DNA from: Lachnospiraceae bacterium
GTDB taxonomy: Bacteria > Bacillota > Clostridia > Lachnospirales > Lachnospiraceae
Assembly (NCBI GenBank): GCA_910575835.1
Contig: CAJTGB010000005.1
Coordinates: 128,466-192,465, forward strand
Reading direction: 5' to 3'
DNA: 64,000 bases
Part shown: positions 18,581 to 27,258 of the stretch, piece by piece
Numbering within the stretch: the first letter of the stretch is position 1
How the letters are laid out: every line of letters starts with the position of its first letter
The notes under the pieces: model-generated
Databases searched by the model: none
What the model was told of the DNA's origin: nothing
Seen by the model: the letters and a program-made list of their open reading frames with translations, nothing else
Translations under genes and position numbers: made by a program

Positions 18581-19423
18581 TTATCTCATTCTGTTTTCCA
18601 TGCAATGATCATAGATCTCTCTGCCTGTTGCGAACCATACGCCCTCATGCCCTGTCATAAACTGCAGAAATTCTCTTATCAGAGCCGTCCGCCCCGGGCT
18701 TCCGGCCGTCTGCGGATCTAACTGCATGGTGTAGCAGAGGTTGTGATGATAGTGTCCTGTGAATTCATCCTTCCAGTTGGAGAGGACATTGCTGTAATTA
18801 GCGATACGCCCCTGTCCGGCCGGGAACGCCGGCCTGTAATTGAACGCAAAATACGGAAGATCAAAATTAGCCCACTGCATCGGGATCTGAAGTATCTCGT
18901 CCCCCTCTTCGCTGACCTTCATAAAATACGGCCTGTCGTCGTCAAATAGATCGCTTGAATATACCATCCCGCATTCTCTTGCAATATTAAGGGTCTCAAG
19001 CATCAGGTCTCCGAGCGGCGCACGGAACCCTTCCGGCTTCTTTCCGCATGCTTCTTCAATAGCCTTTGCCGCCTTGACGATCCGTTCTCTCTGTTCGCCA
19101 TAACTAAGAAGAGAAAAATTCTCATACTCATAACCGTGGCAGGCGATCTCATGCCCTCTGTCCACTACCTCTTTGACCGCTTTCGGATAGACTTCTGCCG
19201 TCCTTCCCGGCACGAAGAACGTAGCCTTGATCTGAAATTCATCGAACAAGTCAAGAAGTCTCGGAAGCCCGTGGGTCATCCCGTACTGCCCAAGAGAAAG
19301 GGTCTTCGGCATATCTGCAGCTTTCTCATCCAGAGAGAGCCAGAAAAACTCTGCCGAAAGATTCACCGTTATAAATGCCGCGCACTTTTTGCCTTCCGGC
19401 AGCTTCATACCTTTTGCGTACAT
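18581..19423 (-). CDS. polysaccharide-deacetylase-fold hydrolase, PuuE-like
   Basis: A 280-residue NodB-fold protein (YGMTHGLPRLLDLFDEFQIKATFFVPG, GHEIACHGYEYENF, PEGFRAPLGDL). The usual zinc motif HxxxH reads HGYEY, losing the second histidine, and the first motif reads TVNLSAEF rather than TFDD. This altered pattern recalls PuuE-type allantoinases and cyclic-imide hydrolases more than sugar deacetylases. Together with hyuA/hyuB in the same operon, that points to hydrolysis of a cyclic C-N bond (inference). There is no signal peptide, so it is cytoplasmic, which also argues against a peptidoglycan deacetylase. Three bases separate it from the paralogue upstream. Confidence 0.85.
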   Translation of the reverse strand: MYAKGMKLPEGKKCAAFITVNLSAEFFWLSLDEKAADMPKTLSLGQYGMTHGLPRLLDLFDEFQIKATFFVPGRTAEVYPKAVKEVVDRGHEIACHGYEYENFSLLSYGEQRERIVKAAKAIEEACGKKPEGFRAPLGDLMLETLNIARECGMVYSSDLFDDDRPYFMKVSEEGDEILQIPMQWANFDLPYFAFNYRPAFPAGQGRIANYSNVLSNWKDEFTGHYHHNLCYTMQLDPQTAGSPGRTALIREFLQFMTGHEGVWFATGREIYDHCMENRMR

Positions 19424-19426
19424 ATT

Positions 19427-20341
19427 CTATGCCTCCTTTCCTCCGCCGTCAGGCGTATTCCTTCTGCTTTTCGGTTCATGATTCTGCTGATTCTTCCTTG
19501 GATATGCCTGTTTCCAATATTTTGCGATCTCACTGCCGGTCGCTATCCATACATCCTCATGCGACGTTATTTCCCTAAGAACCTCTTCCAGTACAAGAAT
19601 CCTTCCCGGCGCTCCCGATATCTGGGGATGCATCAGGAATACGATACAAAGCCCCATATCATAATATCCCCTGAATTCACGGATATCGTTATCCTGCACA
19701 TTCCTGTAGCAGCTGATCCGGTCAAGACCTGACGGCTCCGCCGGATATACGCTGTACGCCTGCGCCACATAATCGTCCAGTTCCCATTTGGAAGGGATCT
19801 CAACCAGGTCTGACTCCTCTCCGTCAAGAACCGTATAATATGGCTTGTCATCACCGCGCATGGAACTGGAATAGGCGAATCCCATCTCCGACAAGATATA
19901 CGGAGTACGCACATGCCAGTCTCCCGACGGGGTACGGAAGCCTTCCGGCTTCTTTCCCGTAATCTCCTTGATGATCCGCTGGGTTTTCTCGATAATCTCC
20001 CTCTGCTCTTCTACCGTCTTCTCCACAAACCGCTCATGGGTATATCCATGATTCCCGATCTCATGCCCGGCATCCGCGATCCTGCGGACCACTTCCCGAT
20101 TATGCTCTGCTACGAAGCCCGGTACATAGAATGTCGCCTTCACCTTGTACTTGTCCAGCAGGTCAAGTATCATATCCACACAGCGGTTCGGCCCGTACTG
20201 CCCGATAGAACGGGCGCGTATCAGCTTCCCGGCGTTCGGCTCGTCCGCCGACATGTTCCGCCAGATAACATCCCCGTCCAGATCAAAACTGAACATGACC
20301 GCGCTTCTCTTGCCTTCCGGCCACTTTACTCTCTCCATCAT
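19427..20341 (-). CDS. polysaccharide-deacetylase-fold hydrolase
   Basis: A 304-residue NodB-fold paralogue of the next gene, first in the operon. Motif 1 is FSFDLDGD, motif 2 is NHGYTHERF with both histidines (HGYTH) and motif 3 is PEGFRTPSGDW, so the metal site looks complete. It is cytoplasmic, without a signal peptide. In this context a cyclic imide or ureide hydrolase is more likely than a polysaccharide deacetylase (inference). AGGAG precedes the start; ATG 20338 is an equally good start. The promoter at 20417-20445 and its repeat-rich operator lie upstream. Confidence 0.87.
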   Translation of the reverse strand: MMERVKWPEGKRSAVMFSFDLDGDVIWRNMSADEPNAGKLIRARSIGQYGPNRCVDMILDLLDKYKVKATFYVPGFVAEHNREVVRRIADAGHEIGNHGYTHERFVEKTVEEQREIIEKTQRIIKEITGKKPEGFRTPSGDWHVRTPYILSEMGFAYSSSMRGDDKPYYTVLDGEESDLVEIPSKWELDDYVAQAYSVYPAEPSGLDRISCYRNVQDNDIREFRGYYDMGLCIVFLMHPQISGAPGRILVLEEVLREITSHEDVWIATGSEIAKYWKQAYPRKNQQNHEPKSRRNTPDGGGKEA

Positions 20342-20380
20342 ATCGCTCCTCTCTGCTCATACGTCTGATTCACTTAACTT

Positions 20381-20416
20381 ACAACTTAGATGCTTAGTCG
20401 CTTAGTCTCTAAGTTA
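20381..20416. promoter_or_regulatory. candidate operator for the FadR-type regulator
   Basis: A dense cluster of CTTAG/CTAAG hexamer-like units (ACTTAGATGCTTAGTCGCTT, then AGTCTCTAAGTT), including the inverted pair ACTTAG and CTAAGT. It lies immediately downstream of the -10 box, where a bound repressor would block the operon. The adjacent GntR/FadR-type regulator (20466-21158) is the obvious candidate to bind it. Confidence 0.6.
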
Positions 20417-20445
20417 TTTATAAACTACCCCTGTTGATCCGTCAA
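20417..20445 (-). promoter_or_regulatory. promoter of the deacetylase-symporter-hyu operon
   Basis: Minus strand: TTGACG (20445-20440), 17-base spacer, TATAAA (20422-20417). Confidence 0.75.
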
Positions 20446-20465
20446 TATCTTTTGTCATTTTCAAC

Positions 20466-21158
20466 TTATTGTTTCAGACAATCGATCGAATCCTGAAGAT
20501 GTTCATACATCAGCCTTCCGGCACGCTCTTTGTCCCTGTCTCGGATCGCCTGAATGATCCGGCGGTGTGACTTCAGCTCTTCTTCCCCGGAAACCTTCTC
20601 CAAAATATCGGAAAATTTCCCGTACATCATATCGAAAATCGCGTTTAACACGATTTCCAACGTCTGCGTCATGAACACGCTGCCCGTCTTCGCAGCGTAT
20701 AATTTGTGCAGCTTGAACTCTCCCTCTGTCCTTCCCGTCTCCTGAAAACGCTTTTCAAGCGCTCTGTATGCATTCTCCAGGTCTTCGATATCCCTTTCCG
20801 AAGCATTGCGGATGATCAGCTCCACCCCTCTCACTTCAAGAGGCTGCCGAACCTCATAAGCCTCTATCATGGAACAGCGCTCCAGATTCTTGCTGAGACT
20901 GTCTGTACTCCCTATTAGCTGCGACTGCTTCCTTAAGAACCTTCCCTTCCCCTGATGCGATACAATGACTCCTCTGCTCTCCAGTACGCGGAAGGCTTCC
21001 CTCAGCACGTTCCTGCTGACATCAAGCTGTTCCATCAGCTCCCGCTCCGGCGGCATCTTGTCGCCGGGCTTTAGATGCTCGTCATCGATCATCTGATACA
21101 AGTCTTTTACCACTTCTTCATACAGCAGCGTTCTTGCTGCTCTGTTCCCAATCCCCAT
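20466..21158 (-). CDS. GntR/FadR-family transcriptional regulator
   Basis: About 230 residues: an N-terminal winged helix (KPGDKMPPERELMEQLDVSR with NVLREAFRVLESRGVI) and a C-terminal all-helical FCD domain (residues about 90-220, FKLHKLYAAKTGS). FCD proteins bind small acids or amino acid-like ligands. ATG 21158 is chosen: GGAG lies 8 bases before it and it starts just after the GH32 stop; an upstream TTG (21164) also exists. It is cotranscribed with GH32 by position but is the nearest regulator to the deacetylase/hyu operon, whose promoter carries a CTAAG-repeat operator. It therefore probably controls that operon. Confidence 0.9.
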   Translation of the reverse strand: MGIGNRAARTLLYEEVVKDLYQMIDDEHLKPGDKMPPERELMEQLDVSRNVLREAFRVLESRGVIVSHQGKGRFLRKQSQLIGSTDSLSKNLERCSMIEAYEVRQPLEVRGVELIIRNASERDIEDLENAYRALEKRFQETGRTEGEFKLHKLYAAKTGSVFMTQTLEIVLNAIFDMMYGKFSDILEKVSGEEELKSHRRIIQAIRDRDKERAGRLMYEHLQDSIDCLKQ

Positions 21159-21160
21159 CT

Positions 21161-22561
21161 TCAATCTCCAGTCCTATCTCTCATCTGCAGCCCGTACACC
21201 ACATGGCTGAGCACATACTGTCCGCCGTTGACAAACGTTTCGATCAGATAATGATCCACGAATATATCCAGTTCATATCTGCCGCCCAGCTTCGGAGTGC
21301 TCCCTGCAAGACGATATCCTTCTATCCCGCCGAACACCTTGCTTCTGTCCGCCTTCACCCTGTCATCCTCGATCCAGATCCGGTAACCGCCGATATCAAG
21401 CTCCTGCCCTTCCTCCAAAACAGTCCCAAGCCGGTACGGCATACAACGGAATTCCCCGCAGTACGCCTCAACCGCTATATCACTGCCAGAGGTATCGATC
21501 CCGTCTGGCAGAGCGTCTAACCTATCTGAAAAATATCGCTCCGCCTCCTGATGTACCCGAAAGAAGATATGTCCGTCCTGTACCTCTACCACTCTCGGCA
21601 GACACATCATGCCGCGCCAGGGAATCTCCTTTGGCGACCTCCCTCCCGGCTGGCAATCTGTGTCCTGACCCGGTGCGTTTTGCTTCTCTCCCACCGCTTG
21701 GGGCATCCGCATCCAGGCGATCATTACCCTTCTGCCGTCCTTATCTACATTGGTCTGCGGCGCGTACAGATCCATGCCGTAATCGATCAGTCTCATCTCC
21801 TGCCTAAGCTTCAGCTCACAGGCTGACGCGTCATAATCCGCAAGCGCGCACATGGCCTGATGGGCATATTCCAATCCATCCTCCGACACATACATCGGCG
21901 AACCCACGAATACAGATTCACCGCCGGCACTGAACAGATCCGGGCATTCCAATATCTTCCCGAACTGCCCGCTGCGGCACTGGCTTACATATTCCCATTC
22001 CCTGGCGTCCCTGCTGCGGTAGAACAGCACACGTCCGCCCTGCTCCTCATAGGTGCTTCCAAGGATCATATAATAATGCTCCCCGTCCTTCCACACCTTG
22101 GGATCTCTTGTGTGTGCGCGGTTCGCGATCTCCTCATCCATGATCACAGGGATGATCTTCTTCTTGTCCTTCCAGTTGTCAAAATGATATCCGTCCTTTG
22201 ACACGATCATCGCCTGGCTGGTCTCATAATGATCCCCGGGCGCAACGTGAATATCCTCCTCATCCGTCTCAAGATACCTGACCGCCGAATAATACAGATA
22301 CAGTTCCCCGTCCTTCTCAATGGCGCTCCCCGAGAACACGCCGTTCTGATCATAAGCCTTCGTCGGAAACAGCGCGATCCCCAGATGCTCCCAATGTATC
22401 AGATCTTCGCTCACCGCATGCCCCCAATGCATGGTCCCCCACACCGGCGCATACGGAAAATACTGATAAAACAGATGGTATCTCCCCTTATAATATATAA
22501 AACCGTTCGGATCGTTCATCCAATTCCCCGGCGCTCTCAAATGTACAATATCTCTCCTCAT
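21161..22561 (-). CDS. glycoside hydrolase family 32 (sucrose-6-P hydrolase/fructanase type)
   Basis: A 466-residue GH32 enzyme acting on beta-fructosides. The three family motifs are present: WMNDPNG near residues 14-20 with the nucleophile Asp17, RDP (HTRDPKVW) as transition-state stabiliser, and ILECPD with the acid/base Glu. A C-terminal beta-sandwich part follows (YELDIFVDHYLIETFVNGG). There is no signal peptide, so the substrate is hydrolysed inside the cell after uptake, fitting the ABC importer encoded just upstream. ATG 22561 is chosen (AGAGG 9 bases before it). Fructose oligomer or sucrose-type specificity is inferred. Confidence 0.93.
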   Translation of the reverse strand: MRRDIVHLRAPGNWMNDPNGFIYYKGRYHLFYQYFPYAPVWGTMHWGHAVSEDLIHWEHLGIALFPTKAYDQNGVFSGSAIEKDGELYLYYSAVRYLETDEEDIHVAPGDHYETSQAMIVSKDGYHFDNWKDKKKIIPVIMDEEIANRAHTRDPKVWKDGEHYYMILGSTYEEQGGRVLFYRSRDAREWEYVSQCRSGQFGKILECPDLFSAGGESVFVGSPMYVSEDGLEYAHQAMCALADYDASACELKLRQEMRLIDYGMDLYAPQTNVDKDGRRVMIAWMRMPQAVGEKQNAPGQDTDCQPGGRSPKEIPWRGMMCLPRVVEVQDGHIFFRVHQEAERYFSDRLDALPDGIDTSGSDIAVEAYCGEFRCMPYRLGTVLEEGQELDIGGYRIWIEDDRVKADRSKVFGGIEGYRLAGSTPKLGGRYELDIFVDHYLIETFVNGGQYVLSHVVYGLQMRDRTGD

Positions 22562-22717
22562 AAAACGCAACCTCTTCTACTAATTATCTTCATACAGGAC
22601 AGCCGTTGACAGCCGGACTCCCATATATTTTTATATGACCATTATACCTTCTTACTGCTCATCCTACAAGCCCATCCTATTCCCCCGTACTTTTGAGAAA
22701 AGGCTGTGAATAGCAAC

Positions 22718-22760
22718 AAGGCTGTTGTATAACAGGAATCTCCTTTTATCCAACAGCCTT
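22718..22760 (-). terminator. hairpin after the sugar ABC permease gene
   Basis: AAGGCTGTTG (22718-22727) pairs perfectly with CAACAGCCTT (22751-22760). The following minus-strand bases are only moderately T-rich, so it may reduce rather than stop read-through into GH32. Confidence 0.65.
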
Positions 22761-22773
22761 GTGTGTATCGTAT

Positions 22774-23634
22774 TTATTTTACCGCACCGGCAACCACGCC
22801 TCCGATAATCTGCTTCTGAAGTACCACATACAGAATCAGGATCGGCACGACGCACAGCAGAAGTCCCGCCATAATGGTTCCGTAATCCGCCGAATAGGTC
22901 CCGTAGAAGCTATAGGTAGACAGCGGCAGAGTCAGAAGCTTCTTATCCGTCAGCACCAGAGACGGAAGCAGGAAATCATTCCAGAATGCCAGTGAATTCA
23001 GAATCACCATCGTGGATATGATCGGCTTCAAGAGCGGCAGCACGATCTTGAAAAATGTCTGGGAATGGGTACAGCCGTCAATATACGCGGCCTCCTCAAG
23101 CGCCATGGGCACATTGCCTTTGATAAACCCATGGAACATGAACACAGACATCGCCATCGAGAATCCGGTATGCATAAATATCAACGTAAGCCTGTGGTTC
23201 AATATATTCAGCGTTCCGCCGTAGATACTGACAAGCGGGATCATGATCGCCTGGAAAGGAATGATCATGGACGCTACCATAAGGGCAAATGTAAGCTTCG
23301 AGATCCCGTTATTATGACGAACAATATAGTATGCAAGCATTGCCGCAAACAGCGTCACAAGTACCGTTGCCGATACGGTCACAAGCAGCGAATTCTTAAA
23401 AGCATTGATGAAATCCATCTGTGTAAATGCCTTAACAAAGTTATCAAAGGACAGTCCCTTTATAGTGAACAGCCATGAAAACGGACTCTTAATGATATCT
23501 CTCTTCTGCTTCAGAGAATTGATCACTACCATGATAAACGGGAACATATATGCTATGAAGATAATGACCAGCCCCGCCATTGCAAGCGCATTCATCACTT
23601 TTCTCTTCGTACCGCCGACTGTTGTCTGTTTCAT
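22774..23634 (-). CDS. carbohydrate ABC transporter permease (MalG type)
   Basis: A 286-residue inner-membrane permease with six predicted membrane segments and the EAA loop EEAAYIDGCTHSQTFFKIVLPLLKP (starting near residue 190), which docks the ATPase. It belongs to the CUT1 family for oligosaccharide uptake. Its start overlaps the stop of the MalF-type partner at 23634. No ATPase gene is present in the cluster, so a shared MsmK/MsmX-type ATPase elsewhere is expected, as is common for CUT1 systems in Bacillota. Confidence 0.93.
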   Translation of the reverse strand: MKQTTVGGTKRKVMNALAMAGLVIIFIAYMFPFIMVVINSLKQKRDIIKSPFSWLFTIKGLSFDNFVKAFTQMDFINAFKNSLLVTVSATVLVTLFAAMLAYYIVRHNNGISKLTFALMVASMIIPFQAIMIPLVSIYGGTLNILNHRLTLIFMHTGFSMAMSVFMFHGFIKGNVPMALEEAAYIDGCTHSQTFFKIVLPLLKPIISTMVILNSLAFWNDFLLPSLVLTDKKLLTLPLSTYSFYGTYSADYGTIMAGLLLCVVPILILYVVLQKQIIGGVVAGAVK

Positions 23635-24506
23635 TATGCTTCCACCTCCTGTTTCTTCGTTAAGTAAACTTGAAGACCGCTGATCACCGCAACGATGATA
23701 AATAGGATCAGCGCCTCCGCCTGGCCTACACCGAACTGCCTTGACGTGAACGCCTTCTCATACACATGCATCGCCGCCATCTCCGTTGTTCCATAAGGCG
23801 CGCCTGCGGTCAATGACAGGTTCACATCATATACCATGAACGCACGGGACAGGGTCAGGAACAGGCAGATCGTGATCGAAGACATCATAAGCGGCATGAT
23901 GATATTCTTAAGCTTGACGAAGCCTGACGCCCCGTCGATGCTCGCCGCCTCCATCACATCCTCGCTCAGCCCCATGAAGCCCGCCACATAGATCAGGATC
24001 ATATAACCGGACAGCTGCCACACAGATACGACCACCAGCGCGATGAACGCATTGGTCGGATCAGACAGCCAGGAGACCTCGAACAGCTTCCAGCCCGTAC
24101 TCTCCCCGATATTGACAAATACCCGTGAAAATACAAACTGCCAGATATAACCAAGCACGATACCGCCGATCAGGTTCGGTGTGAAAAATCCCGCACGGAA
24201 GAAATTCTGTCCCTTGATCCCTCTCGTAAGAAGATAGGCAATGGCAAACGCCAGTACATTCACGATCAATACCACGAAGATCACATACTTGAAGGTAAGG
24301 AGCAGCGACGTCCAGAATTGCCCGTCCTGCATCACACCGCCGAAATTCTTAAGGCCGATAAAATTCTTAACCTTCGATACACCGTTCCAGTCTGTAAGTG
24401 TCAGATAGACACCATATACAAAGGGTATAATGACAACTGCAAAGAAGCAAAACATCCCTGGCAATGCAAACATGCAGAAATCCTTCCCGTTATTTTTTGA
24501 TCTCAT
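23634..24506 (-). CDS. carbohydrate ABC transporter permease (MalF type)
   Basis: A 290-residue permease with about six membrane segments, the N-terminal FCMFALPGMFCFFAVVIIPF segment and the EAA loop MEAASIDGASGFVKLKNIIMPL. It pairs with the MalG-type subunit encoded next and receives sugar from the lipoprotein encoded upstream, 12 bases away. The family is clear; the sugar is inferred from the linked GH32 to be a fructoside. Confidence 0.94.
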   Translation of the reverse strand: MRSKNNGKDFCMFALPGMFCFFAVVIIPFVYGVYLTLTDWNGVSKVKNFIGLKNFGGVMQDGQFWTSLLLTFKYVIFVVLIVNVLAFAIAYLLTRGIKGQNFFRAGFFTPNLIGGIVLGYIWQFVFSRVFVNIGESTGWKLFEVSWLSDPTNAFIALVVVSVWQLSGYMILIYVAGFMGLSEDVMEAASIDGASGFVKLKNIIMPLMMSSITICLFLTLSRAFMVYDVNLSLTAGAPYGTTEMAAMHVYEKAFTSRQFGVGQAEALILFIIVAVISGLQVYLTKKQEVEA

Positions 24507-24518
24507 ATTCCGCTCCTC

Positions 24519-25895
24519 CTATTCCTGCTCATCCCAGTATTCCTGAATAGACTCTGTAAGCTCTTCCCTGTCGCTTCTATCCACAAGGTACTTCTGCATT
24601 GCCGCTCCTAATACCGCCCAATGATCGTTCGGCACGATCGCGGATGCATTGAATGCCTTTCCTTCATGGACCTTCTGGTATATGTCCGCGCTCAGCGGAT
24701 CGCTTGGTTCATATGGGTTATTCTGAAACGGCGGGATGATATTGCAGGTCTTAACAAGCATCTGCTGTCCGATCTCGCTGAACACGATCCAGTTCAAGAA
24801 TTCCTTCGCAGCCTTCTGCTCCTTCTCTGTCGCGATCTGCCCGTCCAGCATCACCTGCTTGGACGGAGACGCCTGGATCTGCTGATTCACAAAATCATCC
24901 TCGTCGTCGTTCAGGAAATACGGCAGGAATCCATATTCATCCTCTTCTTCGGCGCCGGCCTCTGAGATGTTCGGCCATGCCCAGTTCCCGTTGAACCAGA
25001 ATGCGGTCTTTCCGTCCGCCAGGTCGATCGCCATCTCATCATAGTCCGCTCCGAGAGGATCTCCCTTCGCCACGTTGTATTTCTTCAATATATCGAATGT
25101 ATCAAGGAACTCTGACAGCCTGTCATAGGATGCAAGGTCAAGCTTACCCGCTTTGATCTTCTCGATCACTTCCTGCGCCCCTTCGCTGGTTCCCTCGTAT
25201 GTCTCATAGATGTACTGGAGCTGATGGGCGCCGAGCGACCAGTCTTCCTTCGCCATAGATACCGGCTTCTCCATCCCCGCGTCCACCAGACGGTCAAGAA
25301 GCTTCAAGAAATCCGCCTGGGTCGTAACGGAATCCGCGTCAAAGCTCTCGCCAAGCGTCTCCTCGATCACCGCCTTGTTGTAAATGATGCCCCTTCCTTC
25401 GATACAAAGCGGAAAACTGTATACCTTGCCGTTCACCTCAGTAATATATCCTTCCGCCTCCTCAACCCACGGTTCTTCCGTAAGGTCGGCCGCCTTCTCT
25501 TCAGCAAGTGCGATCACATCCGTCGTGTCCAGGATCGACGCTGTCGGCGGCGTCCCGGAATTATAGAGGCTTACCACCTTCGTATACGGAGAATCTCCGT
25601 CCGTAACCGGCATAACCTCCACGTGGACGCCGGATTTCTTCTCATACTCAGCTCCCATCTTCTCCAATGCCACCTGGATCTCAGCCTTGGAATTCAGAAG
25701 CGTGATATTGGTTCCGCTTAAGGACGAATCGTACTCGAATGTATCCACCGACGTATCGATCGGCACTTCCTTCTCCTCCTCGTTGGGATCGTCCGGATCG
25801 CTGGCGAACCCAAAGCGGCAGCCCGTCAGCATGGTCGTCAGCAGCACCGCCGCCAGCACCGGCGGGACAGCCTTTGTCACCAATTTCTTTCTCAT
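24519..25895 (-). CDS. sugar ABC transporter substrate-binding lipoprotein
   Basis: A 458-residue extracellular binding protein with a lipoprotein signal (hydrophobic core from residue 10, lipobox LTGC with Cys26) and the CUT1 binding-protein fold (GKTAFWFNGNWAWPNISEAG near residue 293). A run of acidic residues follows the lipid anchor as a flexible linker. It captures the sugar for the two permeases. It is first in the operon, downstream of a strong promoter with an overlapping LacI operator. Confidence 0.94.
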   Translation of the reverse strand: MRKKLVTKAVPPVLAAVLLTTMLTGCRFGFASDPDDPNEEEKEVPIDTSVDTFEYDSSLSGTNITLLNSKAEIQVALEKMGAEYEKKSGVHVEVMPVTDGDSPYTKVVSLYNSGTPPTASILDTTDVIALAEEKAADLTEEPWVEEAEGYITEVNGKVYSFPLCIEGRGIIYNKAVIEETLGESFDADSVTTQADFLKLLDRLVDAGMEKPVSMAKEDWSLGAHQLQYIYETYEGTSEGAQEVIEKIKAGKLDLASYDRLSEFLDTFDILKKYNVAKGDPLGADYDEMAIDLADGKTAFWFNGNWAWPNISEAGAEEEDEYGFLPYFLNDDEDDFVNQQIQASPSKQVMLDGQIATEKEQKAAKEFLNWIVFSEIGQQMLVKTCNIIPPFQNNPYEPSDPLSADIYQKVHEGKAFNASAIVPNDHWAVLGAAMQKYLVDRSDREELTESIQEYWDEQE

Positions 25896-25940
25896 GACTC
25901 ATTCCTCCTGTTTTGTAATATTTACCTCGTATAACCGGTA

Positions 25941-25956
25941 AAGTAACCGGTTACTT
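25941..25956. promoter_or_regulatory. LacI-type operator for the ABC operon
   Basis: A perfect 16-base palindrome AAGTAACCGGTTACTT with the central CG typical of LacI operators. It lies directly downstream of the minus-strand -10 box. A partial extra copy (TAACCGGTA) adjoins it. Confidence 0.85.
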
Positions 25957-25964
25957 TTAGGGTT

Positions 25965-25993
25965 ATCATAGCACCGTCATTGACATTCGTCAA
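25965..25993 (-). promoter_or_regulatory. promoter of the sugar ABC operon
   Basis: Minus strand: TTGACG (25993-25988), 17-base spacer, TATGAT (25970-25965), followed by the palindromic operator. Confidence 0.8.
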
Positions 25994-26055
25994 TCCTAAA
26001 AATCAACTTTGTGAATACCGTCCAAATCTTATGTTTCTGAATTGTACACCTTTCA

Positions 26056-26080
26056 CAAAACCGGTTACTTGACCGATTAC
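26056..26080. promoter_or_regulatory. second LacI-type operator (regulator side)
   Basis: AAAACCGGTTACTTGACCGA followed by TTAC: one good half-palindrome AACCGGTTACTT plus a degenerate direct copy ACCGATTAC. It lies just upstream of the -35 box of the lacI-type gene, about 105 bases from the first operator, compatible with looping or autoregulation. Confidence 0.65.
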
Positions 26081-26083
26081 TCA

Positions 26084-26112
26084 TTGTACGCTCCTTCCGC
26101 TTTTGCTATACT
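26084..26112 (+). promoter_or_regulatory. promoter of the lacI-type gene
   Basis: TTGTAC (26084-26089), 17-base spacer, TATACT (26107-26112). Confidence 0.65.
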
Positions 26113-26156
26113 GAATATACTGACAGTAATAACAGAAAGAGGACATCTAAGTAATT

Positions 26157-27227
26157 ATGAAACAGAAAAAAAACATAACATTCAGCGACATTGCAGAATA
26201 CACACATTTTTCCAAGACTACGATATCACGGTATTTTAATAATCCAGATTCACTGACCCTTGAAAACCAGGAGATCATCGCGAAAGCCCTCGTCGATCTC
26301 GATTATAAAGAAAATAAAGTCGCCCGCATCCTTGCTAACGGGAAGACCGAATTTGTCGGCATCATTATTCCCAACCTGTTTCTGCACTATTATTCCGAGA
26401 TGCTGAACCAGATACTCGCCACCTATGAGACCTTCGGTTACAAATTCCTGGTATTTGTCGGGAACGGCCAGGAAGAGACGGAACGCCGGTATATCCGCGA
26501 ACTGCTTGCCTATAAGATCGAAGGCCTGATCATCTTAAGCCATACGATCCCTTCCCTGGAGCTGTCCAGGCTCGGAATTCCCATCGTGACCATCGAGAGG
26601 GAAGACAAATATGTATGCAGCGTAAACACCGACAATTATATGGGCGGCTACCAGGCCGCCGGACTGCTTGCAAGCCACAGATGCGATATCCTCATCCATA
26701 TCAACTACATTAATTCTCCCGCTAACCCAGAGGTTCCCGCCTACGGGCGTATGGAAGGATTCCTGGACTTCTGCAAGGAGAACCGGATTCAGAATGAATT
26801 GCTCCTGAAGGAAATGGGAAATACTTATGAATCCATTGAACATTATCTGACAGACATCCTCGATGATATTTTACAGAGATATTCAGGACAAAAAAAAGGC
26901 CTGTTCATCTCCAATGATACACAGGCCAATGTACTTGTGAATCTGCTCGTAAGAAGATACGGGAGATTCCCGGAAGATTTCTTCCTGGTCGGCTTCGACA
27001 ATTCTCCGATCTCCCGGGAAGCAGTCATCCCTATCAGCACAGTCGGACAGCAGATCGATAAAATCGCTTTTGAAGCCGTAGATCTCCTGGTCGAACAGAT
27101 GAATGAGCGCAAAAAAAGGCGCCCCGTACCTCTTGAGGCGCCGATCCATAAGGTTGTCACCCCGGTGCTCTTCAGACGCAAAACCACCGAGAAGGAGACG
27201 GTTCCCGGCAGATTATCAGAATCATAA
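26157..27227 (+). CDS. LacI-family transcriptional regulator
   Basis: A 356-residue repressor: N-terminal helix-turn-helix (TFSDIAEYTHFSKTTISRYF), hinge helix region near residues 45-60 and a periplasmic-binding-protein-like sensor domain (VGIIIPNLFLHYYSEMLNQI onward). It is transcribed divergently from the sugar ABC operon, and two CCGGTTAC-type operators lie in the intergenic region, so it most likely represses the importer and itself until the sugar is present. The ligand is unknown, presumably a fructoside or its phosphate given GH32. Confidence 0.94.
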   Translation: MKQKKNITFSDIAEYTHFSKTTISRYFNNPDSLTLENQEIIAKALVDLDYKENKVARILANGKTEFVGIIIPNLFLHYYSEMLNQILATYETFGYKFLVFVGNGQEETERRYIRELLAYKIEGLIILSHTIPSLELSRLGIPIVTIEREDKYVCSVNTDNYMGGYQAAGLLASHRCDILIHINYINSPANPEVPAYGRMEGFLDFCKENRIQNELLLKEMGNTYESIEHYLTDILDDILQRYSGQKKGLFISNDTQANVLVNLLVRRYGRFPEDFFLVGFDNSPISREAVIPISTVGQQIDKIAFEAVDLLVEQMNERKKRRPVPLEAPIHKVVTPVLFRRKTTEKETVPGRLSES

Positions 27228-27228
27228 C

Positions 27229-27255
27229 AGGGAGAGATCTCGGCGATCTCTCCCT
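27229..27255. terminator. inverted repeat between convergent genes
   Basis: AGGGAGAGATC (27229-27239) pairs perfectly with GATCTCTCCCT (27245-27255) around a 5-base loop. There is no long T-run on either side, so it is a probable but weak bidirectional terminator. Confidence 0.6.
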
Positions 27256-27258
27256 TGG

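Noticed and set aside
18581..20341. Peptidoglycan or chitin deacetylases
   Set aside because: No signal peptide or membrane anchor, altered metal motif in one copy, and an operon with hyuA/hyuB; cyclic-amide chemistry fits better, without proof.
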